In this document: in pieces, positions 54,922 through 64,000 of the stretch
How the letters are laid out: each line of letters starts with the position of its first letter
Position numbering within the stretch: the first letter of the stretch is position 1
Assembly (NCBI RefSeq): GCF_024721975.1
Contig: NZ_JANQBB010000008.1
Coordinates: forward strand, 1-64,000
From: Paenibacillus endoradicis
GTDB lineage: Bacteria; Bacillota; Bacilli; Paenibacillales; Paenibacillaceae
DNA: 64,000 bases
Direction of reading: 5' to 3'
Notes under the pieces: generated by a model
What the model saw: the letters and a program-made list of their open reading frames with translations, nothing else
Told to the model about the DNA's origin: nothing
Database searches by the model: none
Position numbers and translations under genes: made by a program

Positions 54922-56676
54922 ATGTTATATCCACAGTTAACTGCAACTAGACAATTATATTCTTTAGATGGATTTTGGAGATTCGCACCTGATCATCATA
55001 ATGATGGAGTGTCGAATGATTGGCATAAACAATTAGAGGCAGATCGTGAAATATCAGTCCAAGCTAGCTGGAATGAACAATATCAAGATTTAATGCATTA
55101 TTTTGGAATAGGTTGGTACGAGCGTGATGTTATGATCCCAAATTCTTTAAAGGACGAACGAATTTGGTTACGGATTGGAGCCGCGAACTATTTGACAACC
55201 ATTTGGGTCAATGGTGAGCTTGTTGGTGAACATGAAGGAGGACATCTTCCTTTTGAATTTGATATATCGAAAGCAATTATATTGGGTAGAGCCAATCGCA
55301 TATCGATTCGAGTAGATGCAACGATCACACCCGATCGTCTGCCTCCAGGTGATGTTGAGTCAGAAATGATTATAGGTTTTAAAGGGCAATTCCCTAACAA
55401 TTACTTTGATTTCTTTCCGTATGGAGGAATTAATCGTCCAGTAAATATATTTTCTACTCCTTCATCCTATATTGAATCTATTCAACTTACGACGGATCTT
55501 ATTGATGGAATAGGTAAAGTGAGCTTCAAAGTAGGGATATCAGGTCAATCAACAGCCTCATGCTTGCTCCAAGTCGAGCATACATCGATTTCAGTGAATC
55601 ATTCCTTACATGAGGATGAATTAACTATCGTAGGTCATTTTGATGTCTTCGATGTACGTCCGTGGTGTCCAGCAGACCCATACCTTTATGCTTTGAAAGT
55701 AAGTCTTTTAGATGCTAATGGGCATGTAGTTGATGAATATACACAGTCATTTGGAATTCGTAGCGTGAAAATTGAGGATGCAAAATTGTTACTGAATGGA
55801 GAACCAATATTTCTTAATGGCTTCGGTATGCATGAAGACTTCCCTGTGCTAGGGAAAGGTATGAATCATGCAGTTATTGCGAAGGATTTCAATTTGCTTA
55901 AATGGATGGGAGCCAACTCCATTCGTACGAGCCACTATCCATATAGCGATGAGTTTTTACAATATGCTGATCGTACAGGGCTACTTGTCATTGGTGAAAC
56001 GCCGTTTGTTGGTTTTGTACCTAGTCATTATACCGATGATATCATTAGAGAAAAGGCGACGAGAGTAATAAGTGAAATGATCCATCGGGATTATAATCAT
56101 CCGTCTATTATCGCATGGAGTCTTGCTAATGAAGGGCATACCTTCGTTCCAGAAGCAGATCCTTTCTATAAGGCGCTATATGACCATGCACGCTCGCTAG
56201 ATAGCACTCGTCCAATTACAATTGTGAATTGCTTAGATGTAGAGGATGATTATGCGTTGAAGCATTTTGATTTTGTTAGCCTCAATCGTTATTATGGTTG
56301 GTATGAGCAAGCTGCACGCTTGGATGAAGGCTGTGCTATGCTTGATCAAAAGCTAGACCGATGCTATGAATTATTACGGAAGCCAATTATCGTTACAGAA
56401 TTTGGTGCGGATGCGGTTGCTGGTGTTCATACAGATCCTCCAGAGCTATTTTCTGAGGAGTATCAAGCCGAGATGGTAACTAGACAGTATCAAATTATTG
56501 CAAGTAAGCCATATACAATTGGTGCACATGTATGGTCATTTGCTGATTTCAAAACAAGTCAGACTCCATCGCGTGTAGTCGTGAATCGTAAGGGATTGTT
56601 TACCCGTGAACGACAGCCAAAACTCGCAGCGCATAAATTGCGTGAAATATGGTTGAAGGAAAAGGGAGAGAAATAA
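54922..56676 (+). CDS. Glycoside hydrolase family 2, beta-glucuronidase-like
   Basis: 584 residues, no signal peptide. A sugar-binding beta domain (to about 185: WNEQYQDLMHYFGIGWYERDV, WVNGELVGEHEGGHLPFEFDI) and immunoglobulin-like domain (to about 285) precede the barrel: FLNGFGMHEDFPVLGKGMN, MGANSIRTSHYPYSDEFLQYADRTG, the acid/base Glu in WSLANEGH (about 402) and the nucleophile Glu in IVTEFGAD (about 492). VVNRKGLFTRERQPK (about 552-566) holds the NxKG motif that in beta-glucuronidases binds the substrate carboxylate. It should act on beta-glucuronides or another acidic sugar, perhaps brought in by the upstream transporter. Confidence 0.87.
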   Translation: MLYPQLTATRQLYSLDGFWRFAPDHHNDGVSNDWHKQLEADREISVQASWNEQYQDLMHYFGIGWYERDVMIPNSLKDERIWLRIGAANYLTTIWVNGELVGEHEGGHLPFEFDISKAIILGRANRISIRVDATITPDRLPPGDVESEMIIGFKGQFPNNYFDFFPYGGINRPVNIFSTPSSYIESIQLTTDLIDGIGKVSFKVGISGQSTASCLLQVEHTSISVNHSLHEDELTIVGHFDVFDVRPWCPADPYLYALKVSLLDANGHVVDEYTQSFGIRSVKIEDAKLLLNGEPIFLNGFGMHEDFPVLGKGMNHAVIAKDFNLLKWMGANSIRTSHYPYSDEFLQYADRTGLLVIGETPFVGFVPSHYTDDIIREKATRVISEMIHRDYNHPSIIAWSLANEGHTFVPEADPFYKALYDHARSLDSTRPITIVNCLDVEDDYALKHFDFVSLNRYYGWYEQAARLDEGCAMLDQKLDRCYELLRKPIIVTEFGADAVAGVHTDPPELFSEEYQAEMVTRQYQIIASKPYTIGAHVWSFADFKTSQTPSRVVVNRKGLFTRERQPKLAAHKLREIWLKEKGEK

Positions 56677-56718
56677 GCGAGCTTAACAACGATGGATGTT
56701 GAGTGGAGAAATTAGTAA

Positions 56719-56763
56719 AAAGCTATCAATGAGAATGTATTAATGCTCTCATTGATAGCTTAT
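56719..56763. terminator. Terminator between the GH2 and cupin genes
   Basis: AAGCTATCAATGAGA pairs perfectly with TCTCATTGATAGCTT, 12-base loop, then ATTTG; likely used from both sides. Confidence 0.75.
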
Positions 56764-56793
56764 TTGTAGATACAGACTGCTTCATTATATTAT

Positions 56794-57258
56794 TTATTTG
56801 CGATCAATGAGCTTAAAGTCGTCGTAGTGGAAACCAGGAGCAACGACACAGGATACTAATACCGGTTCATCACCAAGTGGTTTCGTCATTTGCCATTCAT
56901 TCGCAGGCACTAATGCTTGTGGCAGGTGTCCAGCAGCAATATCAGGGCCAACGATAATTTGCTTCCTAACTGATGGATCGGCATCAGTTCCGCCTAACGT
57001 AAGCATAATAGGGCTACCAGCATGCCACATCCAAAGTTCATCGGAATAAACTTTATGCCAATCAGAAAACTCATCCGGATGTAGCAAGAAATAGATGGAT
57101 GATGCAGATGGCCTTGGGCCAGAGTACGGTGCACCTAATACTTCTTGTGGAATAGTAAAGCTAGCCTTCCAAATCTCCTTGTACCAGCCACCTTCAACAT
57201 GTGGCTTCAAACCTAGTAATTCAACGTATGGTGATAATTTTTTCGTAGTTGCTTGCAT
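56794..57258 (-). CDS. Cupin-family protein (DUF985 type)
   Basis: 154 residues. Conserved segments are LLGLKPHVEGGWYKEIWKA, SASSIYFLLHPDEFSDWHKVYSDELWMWHAGSPI and a late VVAPGFHYDDFKL, all typical of the YML079w/DUF985 cupin group. The fold is a beta barrel with a pocket; no enzyme activity has been agreed for the family. GGAG lies before the ATG. It is a single gene. Confidence 0.85.
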   Translation of the reverse strand: MQATTKKLSPYVELLGLKPHVEGGWYKEIWKASFTIPQEVLGAPYSGPRPSASSIYFLLHPDEFSDWHKVYSDELWMWHAGSPIMLTLGGTDADPSVRKQIIVGPDIAAGHLPQALVPANEWQMTKPLGDEPVLVSCVVAPGFHYDDFKLIDRK

Positions 57259-58019
57259 CGCTAATTCTCCTCATCCACTTCATTATTTAGTTTCTCTCTA
57301 TAGTTCTTTATATCGTAAAACGAATGAAATGTGTATAGTAATTCATTTGTGAATTATATTTATTTGAACATACTGATATTATTTATAATATAAATTCATT
57401 AAAACCATCTTAAAAACTAGAGGTAGCATTAAGAATTATATGGAAATGTACATAATATTCTGTTGTAGAAGACTATGATAAACTCTAGTCGTGAATATCG
57501 CCTGTAGTTCTACCCGTGTTTGTTCAAAGCCAATAGTAGTTGATTGTATATATAACTGCGTAAGATTCAAAGTTGTAGATTTATTATATCTATTGGTAAT
57601 TGAACTGGTGAGCATGGAAGTACTGGTATCAGAAATATCAATGATAAAGAAAAGTATATTGAAGATGAGTTAGAGTCGAGTGTGATACTTCAAACATTTC
57701 TTAAGATGACGAACCTTACATTGATGGTGACTATTGCCTATCGATTGAGTAAGTAGCATATTTACAGTTGCGATTGGTATAGATTATGATGAAACTGTAA
57801 ATGGTTAACAATTCATAGTGAATGATCGGGGATGTGGGTTCAGGAGATCAACGCTGAATTTATAAGTTGAGATTCCAACATTTTGCAAAATAGTCGGAAA
57901 TATTCAAGATCATCGAAAGGGCGATGATGGAGTTGATTTTCTGTTGCGCTCTCTCTTAAATGTTTTTTGGAATTAGATAATAAGACTAATATACGATAAA
58001 TGTCATGGAGGTAGCAGTA
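57259..58019. other. Gene-poor stretch with possible decayed coding sequence
   Basis: No convincing gene spans this 760-bp stretch. On the forward strand, short protein-like pieces appear in shifting frames, for example TGIRNINDKEKYIEDELES then TFLKMTNLTLMVTIAYRLSK (about 57610-57755), DEPYIDGDYCLSIE (about 57709-57751) and FTVAIGIDYDETVNG (about 57760-57806). On the reverse strand 57840-58049 is open (TENQLHHRPFDDLEYF) but has no ribosome binding site. This looks like eroded DNA from one or more lost genes. I cannot name the family. Confidence 0.35.
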
Positions 58020-58820
58020 ATGAATATTCGCTTTGATCGTTTTCCACAAGGTGTGACAAAAGCGATCACATTAAGTTTTGATGATGGTAGAGAGTATGAT
58101 CGCAGGTTAGTAAAGCTCTTTAATGATTATGGTTTAAAGGGAACCTTTCACATAAATAGTGGGCTTTTGGGGCGTGAAAGCTATCTTAAAGCAAGTGAGG
58201 TTGCAGAGTTATTTCAAGGGCATGAAGTCTCGATTCATACGACACATCATCCATTTCTTGAGCAGTCACCACAAGAACAAATCATTTATCAAGTCGTGCA
58301 GGATCGTCAAGTATTAGAGGAAATAGTTCGTTATCCGATTAGAGGAATGAGTTATCCATTTGGAACGTATAATGATTCTGTAATTGAGCAATTACAAGCA
58401 ATCGGCATAGAATATGCTCGTACGACCGCTAGTCATGGAGGGTTTCATATGCCTGAAAATATGTTACACTGGCATCCAACATGTCACCATAAAAATATGC
58501 TTGATGTAGCAGATCAATTTTTAAACTTAAATCAGAGACATTCGAGAATGAGTTTGCTATATGTTTGGGGACATAGCTATGAATTCGAGAATGATCAAAA
58601 TTGGGAGCTAATTAACCAATTTGGTGAAAAGCTAGGTAGGAAGAGAGACATATGGTATGCAACTAATGCTGAGATTGTCGCATATATGAAGTCGATACAA
58701 GCATTACGCTTTACGATGGATTGCAAAGTTGTACATAATCCTACTGCTACTGATGTTTGGATAAGTGTGAATGATAAGACTATTGAAGTAAAAGCAGGCA
58801 GTATAGAAGATTTAGGCTAA
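58020..58820 (+). CDS. Polysaccharide deacetylase (NodB-like)
   Basis: 266 residues from ATG 58020 behind GGAGG. The CE4 fold motifs are present: ITLSFDDGREYDRRLVKLFNDYGLKGTFHIN (motif 1, metal Asp), HEVSIHTTHHPFLEQ (motif 2, His ligands) and IRGMSYPFGTYND (motif 3). Motif 5 is weak. It has no signal peptide, so a cytoplasmic substrate (N-acetylated sugar or related amide) is implied instead of wall peptidoglycan. The C-terminal 40 residues form a small beta domain. Confidence 0.83.
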   Translation: MNIRFDRFPQGVTKAITLSFDDGREYDRRLVKLFNDYGLKGTFHINSGLLGRESYLKASEVAELFQGHEVSIHTTHHPFLEQSPQEQIIYQVVQDRQVLEEIVRYPIRGMSYPFGTYNDSVIEQLQAIGIEYARTTASHGGFHMPENMLHWHPTCHHKNMLDVADQFLNLNQRHSRMSLLYVWGHSYEFENDQNWELINQFGEKLGRKRDIWYATNAEIVAYMKSIQALRFTMDCKVVHNPTATDVWISVNDKTIEVKAGSIEDLG

Positions 58821-58960
58821 TGCCACATTAATAGCATATCGTGTTCACACATGAGTAGACATTTACCTCTTTACAGGTTAACTGATATTGAGCTTGAGAT
58901 AAGGTTCTGATTGTCAATATTTAATAACAAAAACGAATACCCCCTGCAGATTCACGCCAA

Positions 58961-58980
58961 GGTGGAATTATCATTCCACC
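58961..58980. other. Small perfect hairpin
   Basis: GGTGGAAT and ATTCCACC flank a TATC loop in the deacetylase-trxB intergenic region. It lacks a T run; role unknown. Confidence 0.35.
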
Positions 58981-59006
58981 GAAAAGATAAGTAGATGCAA
59001 CAATAC

Positions 59007-59065
59007 AAAAAAGGGATGACAGTTTGTTACGCAATACATAGCGTAACAAATCTGTCATCCTTTTA
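59007..59065. terminator. Bidirectional terminator between deacetylase and trxB genes
   Basis: AAAGGGATGACAG and CTGTCATCCTTTT pair, and the stem continues through TTTGTTACG/CGTAACAAA to a 10-base loop. T runs on both strands. Confidence 0.85.
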
Positions 59066-59082
59066 CTTATGATAAAATGTAA

Positions 59083-60018
59083 TTATTTGGAGATGTGTGT
59101 AAGACCTTCTAAGAAGCGTTCTGCTTCAAGTGCTGCCATACAACCAGTACCAGCTGCTGTAATTGCTTGGCGGTAAGTTGAATCTTGAACGTCCCCACAA
59201 GCGAATACACCAGGGATGTTTGTTGTCGCTGTACCTGGTTTAACGACGATATAACCATGATCGTCAGTAGTAATTTGGCCATTAAGGAAACCAGTGTTAG
59301 GAGTATGACCGATAGCTACAAATACGCCATCTGTTTCGATAACTTCTTCTTCACCTGTCTCATTGTTAAGAACTTTTAGCCCTGTAACACCCATGCCATT
59401 AGCTAAAACTTCAACAGGTGTACGGTTAAGTGCCCACTCGATTTTTTCGTTATCACGAGCACGGTCTTGCATGATTTTCGAAGCACGAAGTTCAGTACGA
59501 CGGTTAACAAGTGTTACAGAAGATGCGAAGCGAGTTAAGAAACCAGCTTCTTCCATAGCAGAGTCACCGCCACCAATCATTACGATTTTTTTACCACGGA
59601 AGAAGAATCCGTCGCAAGTAGCACAAGTACTTACGCCACGACCGATATTTTCTTGTTCCCCAGGAATTCCAAGATATTTAGCAGATGCACCTGTAGAAAT
59701 AATAACAGATTCCGCTACTACTTCTCCCATGCCTTCTACATCAAGTACGAAAGGACGTTTACTAAGATCAACGCTCTTCACAGAACCTGTTTTGAAAGTA
59801 GCGCCGAAACGTTCTGCTTGCTTACGCATATTAGACATAAGCTCTGAACCAAGAATACCTTCAGGGAAACCTGGGAAGTTCTCGATTTCAGTAGTTGTTG
59901 TTAATTGACCACCTGGTTGCCAGCCTTCAATGACTACTGGTTCCATATTTGCACGTGCAAGATAGATTGCAGCTGTTAGTCCAGCAGGACCCGTACCGAT
60001 AATAACTGTTTTATGCAT
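59083..60018 (-). CDS. trxB: Thioredoxin-disulfide reductase
   Basis: 311 residues. FAD-binding GTGPAGLTAAIYLARANM at the N-terminus, the redox pair Cys132/Cys135 in STCATCDGFFFRG, NADPH-binding MIGGGDSAMEEAGFLT, and the C-terminal FAD motif GVFACGDVQDSTYRQAITAAGTGCMAALEAE. It transfers electrons from NADPH to thioredoxin. GAGGAAA precedes ATG 60018. It is a single transcription unit. 60019-60292 shows no other gene. Confidence 0.96.
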   Translation of the reverse strand: MHKTVIIGTGPAGLTAAIYLARANMEPVVIEGWQPGGQLTTTTEIENFPGFPEGILGSELMSNMRKQAERFGATFKTGSVKSVDLSKRPFVLDVEGMGEVVAESVIISTGASAKYLGIPGEQENIGRGVSTCATCDGFFFRGKKIVMIGGGDSAMEEAGFLTRFASSVTLVNRRTELRASKIMQDRARDNEKIEWALNRTPVEVLANGMGVTGLKVLNNETGEEEVIETDGVFVAIGHTPNTGFLNGQITTDDHGYIVVKPGTATTNIPGVFACGDVQDSTYRQAITAAGTGCMAALEAERFLEGLTHISK

Positions 60019-60292
60019 AATAGTTTCCTCCGAAATTGATCTAGTCTATAACTGTAATGAAAATAATCACAGTTGTTGTCTTTCTAAGTTATTACAAACT
60101 GGAAAGGATGTCAACGAAGTTCATACAACTTTCATCTTATAGGGTTTGATTTTTTTCAGAAGCTATACATCTTTTTATACAACTTAAGTAATATACCCAA
60201 TATTCAGTGAAAATTAACCCAATTTCTTTTTAAGAATTTTCGCTATCGTAGCGATCTTCGATTGGAACAGTGAATAGTTCTCGTAGTGTCTT

Positions 60293-60310
60293 ATATTGTA
60301 CGTACAAGTT
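60293..60310. promoter_or_regulatory. AraR operator in front of araR
   Basis: Contains the perfect palindrome TTGTACGTACAA (60296-60307), the core of the known AraR box ATTTGTACGTACAAAT. A TATACT -10-like box lies at 60321-60326. Autoregulation of araR is expected. Confidence 0.8.
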
Positions 60311-60363
60311 AACCATGTGCTATACTGAAACCATACAACTAAAAAGCATCGTGAGGTGTACGG

Positions 60364-61470
60364 ATGAAAGATACTCCAAAATACATTCAAGTTAAGGAAG
60401 AAATATTACGTTGGATCATTACAGGACAATATGCTCCTCATAAAAAGCTTCCTTCCGAGAATGATATAGTGAAACAATTTGATATGAGCAGGCAAACAAT
60501 AAGACAAGCCTTAGGCGAATTAGAACAAGAAGGCTGGCTATATAAGGAACAAGGTAAAGGGACTTTTGTAGCGGAGCAAACCACTAATTCATTTCGTAAT
60601 AATGGAACGGGCATGACGATCGGACTAATTACTACATTTATATCAGATTATATTTTCCCGACGATCGTTAGAGGTGTAGAAGCAAGCGTGCGTGAACGTG
60701 GAGCTAGACTTTTATTAGCAAGTACAGATAATGAAAAGCTTAAAGAAAAACAAAGTTTAGAATCGATGTTACGTGAGCAATTAACAGGATTAATTATTGA
60801 ACCTACCAAAAGTGCGGAAGGGAATCCTAACTATTCCTATTTTCTTGCGCTTGATTCCTTGCGTATACCATATGTGATGCTTAATGAAAGATATAGTGAA
60901 GTAGATGCGCCATGCCTTCGTATTGATGATGAATTGGGTGGTTATCGTGCAGCCAAACATCTTATTGATCTTGGACATCGTAGAATAGCTGGATTTTTCA
61001 AGACTGATGATTTTCAAGGTATTAGGCGTATGAAGGGTTTCGTAAGGGCGTTCAAAGAGCAAGGGTTAAGTATATCAAGTGACTACATATTACGATATAG
61101 CTCTGAAGAAAAGGAAACTGTACCTGCCCATGCATTACATCAATTGCTGAGACAAGAAGTATTTGAGCGACCAACAGCAATTGTCTGCTATAACGATGAA
61201 TTAGCTGTGAAAATGCTTGATATTGTAAGACAAGAGGAGCTACAAGTCCCAGAACATCTTTCAATTGTAGGCTTTGATGATGCCAACTTAGCAACCGCAA
61301 CAGAAGTGAAGTTGACGACGATCGCTCATCCGAAAACGCAAATGGGTAGAGATGCGGTGCAAATGCTAATGAAAATTGTTGAACAAGGTGTAGGCGTAAC
61401 GATGGAAGATAAAGTATATATACCTGAACTTGTTATCCGTGAATCAACGAGCAAGCCGTTTTATCAATAG
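60364..61470 (+). CDS. araR: L-arabinose-responsive repressor AraR
   Basis: 368 residues with the chimeric AraR layout: a GntR-type winged HTH at 1-70 (YIQVKEEILRWIITGQYAPHKKLPSENDIVKQFDMSRQTIRQALGELEQEGWLYKEQGKGTFV) joined to a LacI/GalR-type effector domain (IGLITTFISDYIFPTIVRGVE, LLASTDNEKLKEKQSLESML, LIDLGHRRIAGFFKTDD, STVGFDDANLA-like SIVGFDDANLA). It binds palindromic boxes and is released by arabinose. It directly precedes araD and araB, and matching operators lie before araR and araD. GTGAGGTG precedes the ATG. Confidence 0.94.
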   Translation: MKDTPKYIQVKEEILRWIITGQYAPHKKLPSENDIVKQFDMSRQTIRQALGELEQEGWLYKEQGKGTFVAEQTTNSFRNNGTGMTIGLITTFISDYIFPTIVRGVEASVRERGARLLLASTDNEKLKEKQSLESMLREQLTGLIIEPTKSAEGNPNYSYFLALDSLRIPYVMLNERYSEVDAPCLRIDDELGGYRAAKHLIDLGHRRIAGFFKTDDFQGIRRMKGFVRAFKEQGLSISSDYILRYSSEEKETVPAHALHQLLRQEVFERPTAIVCYNDELAVKMLDIVRQEELQVPEHLSIVGFDDANLATATEVKLTTIAHPKTQMGRDAVQMLMKIVEQGVGVTMEDKVYIPELVIRESTSKPFYQ

Positions 61471-61520
61471 CTACAGCGAACTCTTAGTACTTTCTATACT
61501 AAGGGTTCCTGTAGCTCTTT
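61469..61520 (+). terminator. Terminator after araR
   Basis: AGCTACAG pairs with CTGTAGCT; the stem continues with CTTAGTA/TACTAAG inside, then TCTTTAAC. It separates araR from the araD promoter. Confidence 0.75.
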
Positions 61521-61636
61521 AACATGCTTCTTATATTATATCTCTGTAACACAGTAGGTTATGCATTATTCGAAATTGCTAATGGGTTAGAAGTATGATG
61601 ATATAAAAGATAATGAAAATATTTAATAAAAACATA

Positions 61637-61701
61637 GTGACACACTTGTACGTACAACTTATAATATAATTATCGTGAATTACGTATCCTGTACGTATAA
61701 G
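61637..61701 (+). promoter_or_regulatory. araD promoter with two AraR operators
   Basis: GTGACA (61637-61642) and TATAAT (61660-61665) with a 17-bp spacer. AraR box 1, TTGTACGTACAA (61646-61657), lies between them; box 2, TGTACGTATAA (61690-61700), is less perfect. The centres are 43 bp apart, about four helical turns, the same phasing used for cooperative AraR binding in B. subtilis. Confidence 0.8.
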
Positions 61702-61759
61702 TTCGTTTTATCGAACTGACACAAGAAGCATAACTGAACGATATGAAACGTTTGAGGAG
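61702..61759 (+). promoter_or_regulatory. Divergent leader element before araD
   Basis: AGAAGCATAACTGAACGATATGAAACGTTTGAGGAG aligned with the kdgA leader end shares GAAG-ATA, GAAC, TATGAAA and GTTTGAGGAG at the same spacing. CGTTTTATCG can pair with CGATATGAAACG (G-U and a two-base bulge). The second internal helix is not clear, so membership in the family is tentative. Confidence 0.35.
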
Positions 61760-61772
61760 AGTGAGTATTCGT

Positions 61773-62468
61773 ATGCTAGAACAATTGAAACAACAAGTAT
61801 GGGAAGCAAACATGGAATTGCCGAAATATGGTTTGGTAACGTTTACTTGGGGAAATGTAAGTGGAATTGATCGTGAATCTGGTCTAGTAGTTATTAAACC
61901 GAGCGGTGTACCGTATGAAGAGCTAAAACCTGAACAGATGGTTGTTGTCGATCTTGACGGTAACGTAGTAGAAGGAAACTATCGTCCTTCTTCTGATACA
62001 GCTACTCATGTCCTTCTATATAAGCATTTTGAAGACATCGGCGGAGTAGTTCATACTCATTCTCCTTGGGCTACAAGTTGGGCTCAAGCTGGAAAAGGTA
62101 TTCCTGCACTTGGCACGACACATGGTGACTACTTCTATGGAGAAATTCCATGTACACGTGCGATGACGAAGGAAGAAATACAAGGTGCTTATGAGCATGA
62201 GACAGGTGTTGTAATCGTTGAAACGTTTGAACAACGTCAGATTGATCCTAATATGGTTCCTGCTGTTCTTGTAAACAGCCATGCACCTTTTGTATGGGGC
62301 AAAGATGCTCATAATGCAGTTCATAATGCGGTCGTTGTAGAAGAGGTAGCTAAGATGGGACTTCAAACATTAGCATTGAATCCACAAGTAAGCCCGATGG
62401 ATCAAGATTTATTGGATCGCCATTATTTACGTAAGCATGGTGCAAACGCATACTACGGTCAAAAATAG
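61773..62468 (+). CDS. araD: L-ribulose-5-phosphate 4-epimerase
   Basis: 231 residues of the class II aldolase/epimerase family: [31 protein letters not shown] at about 20-50, [16 protein letters not shown] with the zinc-binding [37 protein letters not shown] with a third His ligand, and a C-terminus [11 protein letters not shown] as in B. subtilis AraD. It makes D-xylulose 5-phosphate from L-ribulose 5-phosphate. ATG 61773 gives an N-terminus like B. subtilis AraD; ATG 61743 would lie before AGGAG and is unlikely. Confidence 0.95.
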   Translation: MLEQLKQQVWEANMELPKYGLVTFTWGNVSGIDRESGLVVIKPSGVPYEELKPEQMVVVDLDGNVVEGNYRPSSDTATHVLLYKHFEDIGGVVHTHSPWATSWAQAGKGIPALGTTHGDYFYGEIPCTRAMTKEEIQGAYEHETGVVIVETFEQRQIDPNMVPAVLVNSHAPFVWGKDAHNAVHNAVVVEEVAKMGLQTLALNPQVSPMDQDLLDRHYLRKHGANAYYGQK

Positions 62469-62480
62469 GAGGAGTTAATC

Positions 62481-64000
62481 ATGAGTAAGAAATATGCTAT
62501 TGGTGTTGACTACGGAACACAATCAGGCCGTGCAGTATTAGTTGATTTATCAAATGGTCATGAACTTGCAGATCATGTTACCCCTTACCGTCATCATGTT
62601 ATGGATGAAACTCTTCCATCTGGACGAAAGCTTGAGTATGATTGGGCATTGCAGCATCCTCAGGATTATATAGAAGTATTAGAAAATTCAATTCCAGCTG
62701 TAATGAAAGCGACAGGCATCGCAGCTGAAGATGTAATCGGACTAGGTATCGACTTTACAGCATGTACAATGCTACCAATTAATGAACAAGGTAGCCCATT
62801 ATGTTTTGCGCCACAACATGTTGATAACCCCCATGCATGGGTGAAATTATGGAAACATCACGCAGCACAACCTGAAGCTGATGCAATTAATGAAATTGCT
62901 GCAGCTCGTGGTGAGAAATGGCTAGCTCGTTATGGTGGTAAAATATCATCGGAATGGATGCTTGCGAAAGTATGGCAAACATTAGATGAAGCACCTGAAA
63001 TCTACGAAGAAGCAGATCAATTTGTTGAAGCAACAGATTGGGTTATTGGACAGATGACAGGTAATATCGTCCGCAATAGCTGCACAGCTGGGTATAAAGC
63101 TATCTGGCATAAGCAAGATGGTTATCCGAGCGAAGAATTTCTAAGTGCATTAGATCCTCGACTAGCGAAACTTACTTCTACGAAGCTTCGTGGTGATGTT
63201 GTGCCACTTGGTACGAAAGCTGGGGAATTAACAGCCCAGATGGCAGCTAAGATTGGACTAAGTGCAGGAACTGCTATTGCAGTTGGTAACGTAGATGCGC
63301 ATGCTGCTGTTCCAGCAGTAGGAGTAGTTACTCCAGGTAAATTAGTAATGTCTATGGGTACTTCAATCTGCCATCTAATTCTTGGAGATACTGAGCGTGA
63401 AGTTGAAGGCATGTGCGGTGTTGTTGAAGATGGAATCGTTCCTGGATACTTTGGCTATGAAGCGGGTCAATCCGCGGTTGGTGATATTTTCGAATGGTTC
63501 GTTGAAGAGAGTGTACCAGCTTATGCATATCGTGAAGCTGAGCAAGCTGGGGAGCATATTCATGAGTATCTAACTCGACGTGCCAATGAGTTAGTACCTG
63601 GTCAATCTGGTCTACTAGCACTAGATTGGTGGAATGGAAATCGATCTGTTCTTGTAGATACAAATCTTACAGGTACTATGATAGGTATGACTTTACTTAC
63701 TAAGCCATGGGAAATGTATCGTGCGTTACTGGAAGCAACAGCTTTCGGCACTCGTAAAATTGTAGATGCTTTCCATTCTAATGGTGTGAAGGTTGAAGAA
63801 TTGTATGCATGTGGTGGATTACCGCAAAAAAATAAACTATTAATGCAAATATATGCAGATGTAACGAATCGTGAAATCAAAATCGCTGCATCTAAACAAA
63901 CACCAGCACTTGGGGCTGCGATGTTTGGTGCAGTTGCAGCTGGAGCAGCAAAAGGTGGTTACGATAATGTTGTTGATGCAGCAGCTAATATGGCTCGTGT
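62481..64000 (+). CDS. araB: L-ribulokinase, 3' end outside window
   Basis: At least 506 residues, cut by the right edge; about 50 are missing. FGGY kinase fold: [19 protein letters not shown] at the start (phosphate-binding), [92 protein letters not shown] and [21 protein letters not shown] (ADP-binding). It phosphorylates L-ribulose with ATP. It starts 12 bp after araD behind AGGAGGAG, in one operon; araA and a transporter probably follow outside the window. Confidence 0.95.
   Translation, partial: MSKKYAIGVDYGTQSGRAVLVDLSNGHELADHVTPYRHHVMDETLPSGRKLEYDWALQHPQDYIEVLENSIPAVMKATGIAAEDVIGLGIDFTACTMLPINEQGSPLCFAPQHVDNPHAWVKLWKHHAAQPEADAINEIAAARGEKWLARYGGKISSEWMLAKVWQTLDEAPEIYEEADQFVEATDWVIGQMTGNIVRNSCTAGYKAIWHKQDGYPSEEFLSALDPRLAKLTSTKLRGDVVPLGTKAGELTAQMAAKIGLSAGTAIAVGNVDAHAAVPAVGVVTPGKLVMSMGTSICHLILGDTEREVEGMCGVVEDGIVPGYFGYEAGQSAVGDIFEWFVEESVPAYAYREAEQAGEHIHEYLTRRANELVPGQSGLLALDWWNGNRSVLVDTNLTGTMIGMTLLTKPWEMYRALLEATAFGTRKIVDAFHSNGVKVEELYACGGLPQKNKLLMQIYADVTNREIKIAASKQTPALGAAMFGAVAAGAAKGGYDNVVDAAANMAR

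Noticed and set aside
57491..57673. Small forward open frame of 60 codons
   Set aside because: No ribosome binding site and better explained as part of eroded coding sequence read in other frames.

Overview
The window looks like chromosome from a low-GC, endospore-forming Firmicute of the Paenibacillaceae (Paenibacillus or a close relative). This rests on BclA/BclB-type collagen-like spore-surface proteins with SigK-like promoters, strong AGGAGG ribosome binding sites, many TTG/GTG starts, and Bacillus-type genes and control sites (des-desK-desR, catE, lplJ, hisJ, a PerR box on dps, an AraR-controlled ara operon). Apart from the GC-rich collagen repeats the sequence is AT-rich and mostly ordinary housekeeping and sugar-use DNA. 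No tRNA, rRNA, CRISPR array, prophage or insertion-sequence transposase was seen.

Layout. 1-4650: two reverse-strand collagen-like exosporium genes; the first runs off the left edge. 4651-5620: a frameshifted remnant of an unknown gene. 5623-20000: catE, a duplicated 170-bp element with terminal inverted repeats, adenine deaminase, a DUF4358 lipoprotein, hisJ, a Na/Pi transporter, an orphan ParB-like protein, a CYTH protein, two oxidoreductases, lplJ and a chemoreceptor. 19866-27415: M29 aminopeptidase, the des-desKR membrane-fluidity system, an EamA transporter and a YtrA-type regulator with its ABC transporter. 27563-36811: exonuclease, uppP, Bcr/CflA efflux, kdgA, fumC, ABC-F, an FAH-family protein and PerR-type dps.

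37223-47723 is a maltodextrin locus. A LacI-type regulator and a GH15 glucoamylase are divergent from malEFG and a lipoprotein alpha-amylase, with a convergent GH13 neopullulanase; no MalK-type ATPase is present. 47895-50152 holds HPP, CGNR and AraC-family proteins. 50408-54610 is an SsuD-type flavin monooxygenase followed by a CUT1 sugar transporter, with a GH2 beta-glucuronidase just downstream: an unusual pairing that suggests a sulfonated-sugar substrate. 58020-60018: polysaccharide deacetylase and trxB. 60364-64000: araR, araD and araB (cut by the right edge), with AraR operators.

The most interesting unexplained signal is a family of about 64-bp leader elements lying directly against the Shine-Dalgarno of uppP (three tandem copies), kdgA (two), fumC (two), lplJ (one) and, more divergently, araD. 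The stem pairs covary between loci, and two helices can be drawn in H-type pseudoknot order (A5'-B5'-A3'-B3'). That suggests an undescribed cis-acting RNA element that has spread and expanded in tandem.
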